Shown here in pieces: positions 56,871 to 64,000 of a stretch of DNA of 64,000 nt (position 1 is its first letter; each line of letters begins with the position of its first letter). The notes under the pieces are model-generated. The model saw only the letters and a program-made list of their open reading frames with translations, was not told the DNA's origin and made no database searches. The translations under genes were made by a program, and so were the position numbers. Source of the DNA: Litsea cubeba (lineage: Eukaryota > Streptophyta > Magnoliopsida > Laurales > Lauraceae); the NCBI GenBank assembly GCA_012931725.1, contig CM022946.1, positions 77,242,051 through 77,306,050 on the forward strand, given 5' to 3'.

Positions 56871-58457
56871 TTAAGGTTTGACTAAGTAAATAACTTTTGG
56901 AATCCACCTAAGGTCTTGGGAGGGTTGATCTTTGAGGCCAAGTTTAGAAGTCCCACCAACTTTTGGAGATTTGACTTGATAAACTTTTAATTTAGACTTA
57001 TCACCATGGTGTTTAGATTTAACTAAATTTGGCATAGGTTGGTGATTAGTCTTTTGAGGTTGGTGAGTTTTCTTTTTAGGGGATTGATTTCTTTTCTTCT
57101 TATTTCCTCCATTTATTTGACTTTTGAATTTAAGATTTAACTTTGCAACTTTCTTCAAAAGTTCCTTCATTTGTTGAGTTAATGGAGGAAGATTGAGAAG
57201 CTTTTTGTTAATAGATTCTTTTAGAGTTGGTTTAACTTGTTTAACCTTTTTAGAATCTATTTTAGGAGACTCCTTTTTAATTGGTTTTACTTGTTTAGTC
57301 TTTTTAGAGTCTTCCTTAATTTTTAGTGTCTTATCCATCATAGAGTTTGATTTTACTTTCTTTGGTTCAAAGATGGGTTTAGACACATTGCTTCTTCTTA
57401 ATTTGCACTCAAATTTGAAATGCCCTTCATTACCACAATAATGACATTTTGATTTGGGCAATGGAGAGTGAGTGCATGAGAATGAGGACTCACCTTTCAC
57501 AAATATGTTGGTGAATTTAAGGTCATGTGAAGTATTCCTATCATAACCAAGACCCGTCCTATCTCTTTGTGATTTACCCAATTTAAATAACTTTTCAAAT
57601 TTTTCTTCACTTTGGGTAAATTTGCACTCATATTTTTGTTTGTAAGTTTCAAGTTGAGTGACTTGGTTTTTAAGGGTTGAATTTTCATTTTTAACTTTTG
57701 TTAGTTCAAGTTCAATTCCCTTAAATTTGTTTAGCTCTTCATGGGCAAGTTTTAATTCAAATTTAAGTTCATTAACAACATTAGATTCAAGTTCTAGAGT
57801 TTTTAAATTACTTTGAGCATTAGACAAGTTTTCATTGGAAATAGTCAACTTGGATTTTAAATGGACAATGTTTTCATCTTGTCTTTTTAAAGTATCTCTT
57901 AGATTTAAATTTTCATTTTTAAGCTCATTACAATTTATCTTAATCTCATTTAGTTCATTTTGAGCATTAGATAAATTTTCTTTAGAGATAGTTAACTTGG
58001 ATTCAAGATTGTTAATGTCTTTATCTTGCCTTTGATCTCTTAATTTATAATTTTTCTTATTAAGATTGTCATAACCTATCTTTAAATCTTTTAATTCATC
58101 TTGAGCATTATATAGGTTATGCAAAGAGATCATGAACTTAGATTCTACACAATTTATTACTTCATCTTTCTCTCTAAGTTCATCTTTTGAAGAGACTAAT
58201 TCTTTGTTTAGTCTTTGAGATTCTTCTTTTAATCTTTTATTCTTCTTAGAAAGCTCTAAGGATAATGTGCACAAATCCTCATAAGCTTGTTCAATGTCAT
58301 TATCATTTTCATCATTTTCTTCCTCTTTTAATTCAAATTGAGATTCTTTAAATTCATTATTTGAATCTCCAATAGAAGGAAGAATGAGCGGTCTAGAAGA
58401 ATCTACCAAAGAATCTACAAAGTCTAAACTAGTGGAATCCATTCTAATGATTTTCAT
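56871..58457 (-). CDS. gag: Gag-like protein with coiled coil and zinc knuckle
   Basis: An intact 528-codon frame starts 84 bases after the PBS. Residues ~55-295 are charged and heptad-rich, predicted as a long coiled coil. A ~48-residue repeat is visible with core SKLTISxENLSNAQ near residues 106, 152 and 202. RTGLGYD (300-306) matches the copia gag linker. A CCHC knuckle has C338, C341, H346 and C351 (CHYCGNEGHFKFEC). The rest is lysine-rich, ending RWIPKVIYLVKP, where autonomous relatives pass into protease. The UBN2 capsid N-terminus was not seen, so the frame may be only the C-terminal part of gag. It probably binds element RNA. The first methionine was chosen; a second at residue 6 is possible. 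Confidence 0.85.
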   Translation of the reverse strand: MKIIRMDSTSLDFVDSLVDSSRPLILPSIGDSNNEFKESQFELKEEENDENDNDIEQAYEDLCTLSLELSKKNKRLKEESQRLNKELVSSKDELREKDEVINCVESKFMISLHNLYNAQDELKDLKIGYDNLNKKNYKLRDQRQDKDINNLESKLTISKENLSNAQNELNEIKINCNELKNENLNLRDTLKRQDENIVHLKSKLTISNENLSNAQSNLKTLELESNVVNELKFELKLAHEELNKFKGIELELTKVKNENSTLKNQVTQLETYKQKYECKFTQSEEKFEKLFKLGKSQRDRTGLGYDRNTSHDLKFTNIFVKGESSFSCTHSPLPKSKCHYCGNEGHFKFECKLRRSNVSKPIFEPKKVKSNSMMDKTLKIKEDSKKTKQVKPIKKESPKIDSKKVKQVKPTLKESINKKLLNLPPLTQQMKELLKKVAKLNLKFKSQINGGNKKKRNQSPKKKTHQPQKTNHQPMPNLVKSKHHGDKSKLKVYQVKSPKVGGTSKLGLKDQPSQDLRWIPKVIYLVKP

Positions 58458-58540
58458 GAAAACACAACACTAGGGTTTTGACTCTAGGTTTTTACACCTA
58501 ATCAAGAGTTCCAAACACTTGATCCTAATATAGAGCACGT

Positions 58541-58553
58541 GGCTCTGATACCA
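58541..58553 (-). other. Gag-only element primer-binding site (tRNA-iMet)
   Basis: The minus strand reads TGGTATCAGAGCC two bases after the 5' LTR, which fixes the element's orientation. Confidence 0.93.
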
Positions 58554-58555
58554 AT

Positions 58556-60329
58556 TGTAAGTCCAAGAGAGATCCTTACCCTAGAGGGGTGAATAGGGTG
58601 AGCTACACTTTATGACTAATAAAGACCAATTTTAACTTAATTAACATTAACTAGTCACATGTGATGATTAAACAAACAATATGCGGAAGCTTAAATAAAC
58701 AATCACCACATTGCAATCACCACAACACAAGATTTATAGTGGTTCGGCCTCAATGCCTACATCCACTACTGGCTTGTGTTCCTCACACCCCACCGGATTC
58801 CCACTATTATGCTTTTCAAAAGGCTAAGCAATAACCTCTACAACTATGCTTTTCTAGGCTAAGCAATAACCTTACAATGTGCTTTTATAGGCTAAGCAAT
58901 AACCTTTACACAATGCTTTTCTTAGGCTAAGCAATAACCTTAATACATAAAAGATTTCTCTCAAAGAAAGTGTCTTCACAAAACACTCTTATGAGATTAC
59001 AATTTAGCTCAATAAATTTGCCTCTAAGATAGGCGGATATGAAAGTGTAATGCAACTCACACAAACACACTAAGTAATGCAAAGATGAATGCTTATCAGG
59101 TGTGTGTGTGAAAACTTCAATCAAGATTAAAATTAAAGCTCAATCAAAATATATGCTTAAAGCAATTCAAAAGTTTAATGCACATAAATAGATTTGATTG
59201 AACTTATATGCAAATCACTTGAACAACTACAAACTTGTTAATGATATGAAAAATCAAAAGATCACAAGTTGAATGTAAATGCTTAAGCCTAATCAAGTGA
59301 TGCATGTGCTATGCTATGTTGTTTTCAAAAACAAAGGTTTAACTTAAGATTCAAATGAATGAAAACAACAAAGATGATTCAAACAAGTTAATGAAACATG
59401 TTTATAAAACAAATCAAAGGTTTTAACAAAACATGATTTATAAAGTTTTAACACAAAACTTGGTTTGAATCAAAGTGAGAAATCCATCACAATCTAAAAC
59501 AAAGATTGAATGAAGGTAATGGATTTAACACATCATAGTTTATATGCTAAAAATCATTTACCAATAATTTAGTCAAAGCATAAAACATATGATTAATAAA
59601 AGTAAAGCTTACTTGATGATTTAACTTAATGATCCAAGCTTTAGCTTTACTAATGACCCTCTTGGTCTTTCTTAGTTCATCCCCTTTTCCTTGACTCCAA
59701 ACTCCTCAAAGATGGCTTGGAAGCTCTAAGATGTTCAACACTTTTTCAATGGGAATGAACCCCTTTTTATACTCAAAAGTTGAGTTCCTGCGTGTCCTCG
59801 GTCGACCCCCAGCTTGTCTCGGTCGACCGACCCTTAATGGTAAAAAATCAGATCGTTTGAAAAAAGCTCAACGGACACTTTCTCGGTCGACCCACAGTGT
59901 CTTCGGTCGACCGAAGGCATGGGTTCGGTCGACCGACCACACTGCGGGTCGACCCGAGCCCAAGGACCAAAAATCCCATTTTTGCATATTTAAAGAGATT
60001 TCTTTGTGGGATCTTTGGGCCACTAAATCAAGCTTGGAAACATGATTTTAAATCATTCTAAGTATTTTAAAATCATGAAACATAAAAAGCCAAAAATCAT
60101 TTGAAACTTTAAATCATTGGCTAGCTTGATTTGTAAAAATTATTTTTCAAATAAAATGCATCCAAGATGAAAACCAAAACATGCATGAAACATATGATTT
60201 ACAAGATTTAAAACAATGCATGTGTAAATCAAGATTTCAAGAATTTCTAAATCAATGCATGTGTGAAAATTCATGAGATTAATAAAATGCTAATGCATCC
60301 ATCAAATTGCAATAAACAAAATCCTAACA
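58556..60329 (-). repeat. Gag-only element 5' LTR
   Basis: It pairs with 52802-54581. Differences include AGGGGTGAAT for AGGGGGGGTGAAT, a shorter GT run near 59101 and AATCAGATCG for AATTAGACCG. The minus-strand TATA box is at 59771-59764. Confidence 0.95.
59764..59771 (-). promoter_or_regulatory. Gag-only element 5' LTR TATA box
   Basis: The minus strand reads GTATAAAAAGGGG, so transcription would run towards gag. GGTCGACC motifs lie 40-190 bp upstream of it in transcript terms. Confidence 0.6.
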
Positions 60330-60334
60330 TGATT

Positions 60335-63330
60335 TGCATGTTTTCCCCTTCCTGGATTGCCATGGATGCGACAAGTCCGGCTAGGGCATCTGCACGTATG
60401 TTTTCACCTCTACGAATGTGGGTGATGTGACAGATGTCAAACTTTTGCAGAAGTGATTGTGCCTTATTGTAGTAAGGCAACAAATCTGGCTTCCTGACTT
60501 CAAATTTCTGATTCATCTGGTTGACGATCAGTTGAGAGTCTCCAAAGACTTCCAGCATGGTGATACCAGATTCGACGGCGAGTTCCAATCCTAAGATCAG
60601 AGCTTGATATTCAGCTGCATTGTTTGTGCATGGTTCCAGTAGTGAGAAAACGTGTGGAATCATGTATTTGTCGGGGCTAACAAAGAGGATGCCAACTCCC
60701 GAGATCAGCTGTCTTTTTTCATTTGTCCTGGTTGCACCGTCAAAGTACATGTCCCAGGAGGCACTTTGTGAGAAAGTCTCCACATTGTAGACTGGTTCAT
60801 CTGGGAGATCATCTCTGAGCGGAGAATCTTTAGGCAATGGATGCTCTGCGAGGAAGTCCGCTAGAGCTTGCCCTTTGATTGCTTTTTGTGGTACATATCT
60901 AATATCAAATTGTGACAGAAGGATGGACCATTTTGCCAGTCGAGCATTGAGAGAACCTGCTTTTGTGATAAGGACCTTCAAGAGGTTGACCCTCGAGACC
61001 AGGTATACTGTGTTGGAAAGTAAGTAGTGAAGCAGCTTTTGTACAGCGAACATCACTGCAAGACATTCTTTTTCGACTGGAGAGTAGCGATGCTCTGCAC
61101 CTACTAGCATGCGGCTGAGGTAATATAGAGTAGCTTCTTTTCTTTGATCATTTTCTTGCGCAAGCAGAGCTCCCAAAGAGTGATCAAGGGCTCTTGTGTA
61201 CAAGATGAATGGTTTTCCAGTGGTAGGAGCAGCTAACACTGGAGGTTTTGTCAGGTATGACTTGATGTCTTGGAAAGCAGCTTCACAGTCAGCATCCCAG
61301 ACAAAGTTTACACCCTTTTTCATCAATCGGGAGAATGGACGGCATTTCCCCGAAAGATTGGAGATGAACCGTCTGATGTAGGCTAATCTCCCTTGATGCC
61401 CTTTGAGTTCTCTCAAGGTTCTTGGAGAGGGCATTTCTAGAATGGCTTTGACTTTTATGGGGTCAAGCTCTATTCTAGCCTTCCGAACTAAGAATCCGAG
61501 GAACTTACCCGACGAGACGCCGAAGAAGCATTTCAAAGGATTCATTCGTAGTTTGTGTTTGCGAAGCCGGAGGAAGACTTCTCGAAGGTTTTCGAGATGA
61601 TCTTCTTTTCTTTTGCTTTTGACGGCGAGGTCATCAACGTAACATTCAACCGTCTTGTGCTGCATATCTTGGAATATTTTCATCATAGCCCTCTGATATG
61701 TGGCACCATCATTTTTCAGACCAAATGGCATGACAGTGTAGCAATACAAACCAAATGGGGTCCGAAAAGATGTATGTTTTTCATCTTCAGGATGCATCTT
61801 TATCTGATTGTAGCCAGAGAAACCATCCATGAATGTCATTCGCTCGAATCCACAGGTATTATCAATCATTACCTCTGGTATGGGGAGCAGAAATTCATCT
61901 TTAGGGCATGCGCCATTCAGGTCTCTATAGTCAATACAGACCCTGATCTGCCCATTTTTCTTTGTCACGGGGACAATGTTGGCCAACCATTCAGGATGTT
62001 GTTCCTCACGGATGAAGTCGACGCTTTTGAGTTTTTGAACTTCTTGTTCAATTTTATCCATCACATCTGGACGGAATCTTCTTTGGCCTTGCTTGACAGG
62101 CTTGATGTCTTCTTGAAGATTGAGTTTGTGAACCACTATTTTGGGGTCTAAGCCTGGCATTTTAGCGTAAGACCATGCAAAGCAATCAACGAACTCACGA
62201 AGAAAGGCGATATACTCGGGTAACTCATCATCCTTTATATTCTTGCTTATGAATACAGGACGTGGGTTATCTGGTGTTCCCAAGTCTATCTTTTGAACAG
62301 GATCTTCTGTTGGAAGGTTCGAAGGTGGTTCCTCCACAATATTTTCGGAGGCTTCCAGCTCAACGAAACCTTCTGGGTTTTCAAAGGCATTTCCAGACCA
62401 AGGTTTTGTTCCTTTCCACAGGTCTTCTTGATCGGTGATTTTCCCAAGGCTTGCTATGAGATGATCCCAATCGCCTGTTGAAACCGGGTCGAAGTAGGCT
62501 ACTTCTTTTGGAGATGAGGGTTCTTCTGGGTCAGAAGACCACACGTCTGTTCCATCGGACAACTCCTCTTTATTTTCGGAGAAATCGTGCCAATTGGATG
62601 AGCTTCCTGGATCTTTGTCAGGTGACTCATCAAAGAGATATCCAGGGAGATCAATGTCTTCATGGACTTGAGAAGTTGAGGCTTGGTCAGTATATTGACT
62701 TTTAAGCCTTTGTGTCAACTGTCTTAAGGGAGTGTTGGGATCATACCCTAACCCCTGTGAAGACTTTTCTACATAGTCGTAGAGTCTCCAATCTTCCAGC
62801 TGGCTTTTGGTCAAGACGGGCCCCAATGGCGTGAGAATACCGCGTCCTTCTCCCAAACCGACTGGGTTTTGAGCGTCATAGCCCATTTTCTTCATAATAG
62901 CTTGTGCCACAGAATTGTATAAGGATAGTTGAGGCATACCTTTATTTTGGAAACGTTCAAGCATGGAGTTTGATGAAGAAGCATCCGATCTATGGAAGAA
63001 GATCGGCTTTTCCTTTGCTGAAGTTGCTGGAACAACGAAGGAAGCTGACGTAGGATCTTCTATGTCAGAAGTTATCTCCATTGGAGTGACAGCAGGCTGA
63101 ACTTGCTGAGTGTCAGCTTGGCTTGACGATGCGTCGTCTTCTGGCTCTGAATCCGAGTCCGTGTCTTGCATGATAGACACGAAAGAGACAACAAATTTGC
63201 CCCCAGGCTTTTGCTTTGCCTTCTTCACTTTAGTTGTGATGACCAAAGGCTTTGAAGGTTTAAGGGAGATGATGAAGGGAGTTTGAATGCTCTCTTCAGA
63301 TTTACCGGATGGTTTGTTTTCTTCCGGTGA
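60335..63330 (-). pseudogene. pol: Tat pol: G-patch, reverse transcriptase, two RNase H domains
   Basis: The frame is open for about 998 codons between a TAA (63333-63331) and the insertion. Counting from the methionine at 63246: G-patch-like segment ~112-170 (KKMGYDAQNPVGLGEGRG); RT ~390-590 with D474 (FMDGFSGYNQI) and YVDD at 536-539; first RNase H ~675-800, where YTRALDHS replaces the usual D-A-S core and looks inactive; tether ~800-828; archaeal-type RNase H ~829-962 with D836, E879, D903 and D953. These enzymes copy element RNA to DNA in the particle. The frame runs straight into integrase once the 52802-60329 element and one target copy are disregarded. Acidic, low-complexity residues fill 180-320. 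Confidence 0.93.
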
Positions 63331-64000
63331 TTATTGAGGAGCTTTGCCTTTATCTTTCTGGAGATTTTCGGCAAAGGATGCTGTGTGCTTCTCCTCTTCT
63401 TCTTTTTCACCTTCATACATCTGTGAATATGCGAAGTGGACTTCTTTACCTTTGAAGGGTTTTCTGTCCGCAAAGACTCGATGTATCATGCCGTCGTCGC
63501 CAACAAACTTGATGCATTGATGTAGAGTTGAAGGGACAGCACCATTCTCGTGGATCCAAGGGCGTCCGAGAAGGATGTTGTAGCATGAAGGGGTTTTTAT
63601 TGCATACACTGTGACCTCAGAGATAAGATCACCGATCTGCAACTTGAACCTGATTTTGCCGATAGGCCTTTGAGTACTCCCATCGTATCCAAAGATAGAT
63701 ACAGATGTGTGGCTTAGCTTGCTGGGTGGGATGCCCAACTCTTCAAGAGCCGATGTGGAGATGAGGTTGAGTGCAGAACCTGGGTCGATCTGAACTCTGT
63801 GCATAGGCATCTCCTTGATATACCCTGTGAAGTATAGGGGTCGGTTATGCCTGGTTTCGCCAAGTAGGAGGTCGTCCTTTGTGAAGGCGATGGTTGCACT
63901 GGCTGCTTTTTTAACCGAGAGGCATTCAATGCATGATCCCTCAGTTTTCTTCTTTTCTCCCTTTGAGGAGGCTTCTGAGTTTTTGACCCGGTAATCCATT
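63331..64000 (-). pseudogene. pol: Tat gag-pol, protease segment (continues past window)
   Basis: A 222-codon part lies inside the window and the frame continues beyond 64000. It is a retropepsin-type aspartic protease. The catalytic motif is D72-P-G-S (VQIDPGSALNLI) and the second conserved segment is ILLGRPWIH at 142-150. D-P-G instead of D-T-G is a form I know from plant Tat elements, so it need not mean loss of activity. The frame ends at a TAA (63333-63331) in the context CAA-TAA-TCA, and the RT part follows in the same frame. Gag would lie beyond the window. Confidence 0.9.

Larger units (their letters stand above)
52802..60329 (-). mobile_element. Gag-only LTR retrotransposon (TR-GAG-like, copia-type ends)
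   Basis: LTRs of 1,780 and 1,774 bp are near identical (about ten differences by eye). The 5-bp target duplication TGATT lies at 52797-52801 and 60330-60334. The element runs on the minus strand: 5' LTR 60329-58556, tRNA-iMet PBS, gag, 2.3 kb of non-coding DNA, a copia-style PPT, 3' LTR. No protease, integrase, RT or RNase H is present. Non-autonomous LTR elements that keep only gag have been named TR-GAG. It depends on pol from another element and inserted recently. Confidence 0.93.
42323..64000 (-). mobile_element. Tat-lineage Ty3/gypsy element with antisense extra gene (partial)
   Basis: Read on the minus strand from the window edge, the element has protease, G-patch, reverse transcriptase, RNase H, a second archaeal-type RNase H, integrase, a repeat-rich 3' region, an opposite-strand gene, PPT and 3' LTR. 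Integrase after RT marks gypsy; the doubled RNase H marks the Tat lineage. Gag and the 5' LTR lie beyond 64000. Pol is interrupted by a gag-only LTR element and by one stop codon between protease and RT. Coding is otherwise open over more than 1,600 codons, so the element is fairly young. Confidence 0.92.

Noticed and set aside
53982..60045. Plus-strand 87- and 104-codon frames in both LTRs of the gag-only element
   Set aside because: Antisense to the element, produced by the GGTCGACC cluster; no support as genes.
61555..62151. Plus-strand 198-codon frame opposite reverse transcriptase
   Set aside because: Mirror of the conserved RT frame on the other strand; no independent evidence.

Overview
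The window is heterochromatin-type plant nuclear DNA made almost entirely of transposable elements and their derivatives. The evidence is nested Ty1/copia and Ty3/gypsy elements with initiator-Met tRNA primer sites, a gypsy element of the plant Tat lineage (a second, archaeal-type RNase H after the first), a spliced plant-mobile-domain gene, and long AT-rich non-coding tracts. No ordinary host gene, rRNA, tRNA or CRISPR array was seen. The species cannot be named from this sequence; an angiosperm is most likely.

Layout. 1-2136: unassigned flank plus a degenerate ~140-bp tandem repeat with T-tracts. 2137-8466: Copia-1, with one ~2-kb LTR, PBS, long leader and decayed gag-pol, cut off inside reverse transcriptase. 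8463-41902: a head-to-tail array of about twelve ~2.1-kb units. The units are LTRs of a Tat/gypsy family, all in the minus orientation and joined at the same LTR-LTR junction. 13112-22087: Copia-2, a complete but coding-defective copia element inserted in the array with a 5-bp target duplication (ATTTG). 41903-42322: a non-array spacer. 42323-64000 (continuing beyond the window): a minus-strand Tat element. From low to high coordinate it has the 3' LTR, PPT, a plus-strand spliced gene with a plant mobile domain, a repeat-rich 3' region, then pol in reverse (integrase, RNase H, reverse transcriptase, G-patch, protease). Its pol is split by a 7.5-kb gag-only LTR element (52802-60329, target duplication TGATT).

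How the parts fit. The array units carry U3, a TATA box and R-U5 of the same LTR family as the Tat element beside them, so the array reads as an LTR-derived macrosatellite. Shared private variants between alternate units suggest a two-unit higher-order repeat. The Tat element supplies the lineage context and an antisense extra gene. The gag-only element and Copia-2 look mobile only with proteins supplied in trans: their paired LTRs are nearly identical, yet one has no pol and the other has broken gag-pol.

Main points for follow-up: the LTR macrosatellite and its higher-order structure; the five-exon plant-mobile-domain gene running convergently towards pol; the gag-only element nested in pol so that removing it restores the reading frame; and promoter or leader palindromes shared between different element families. 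All identifications rest on reading motifs and repeats by eye. No database search was possible, and counts of differences are approximate.
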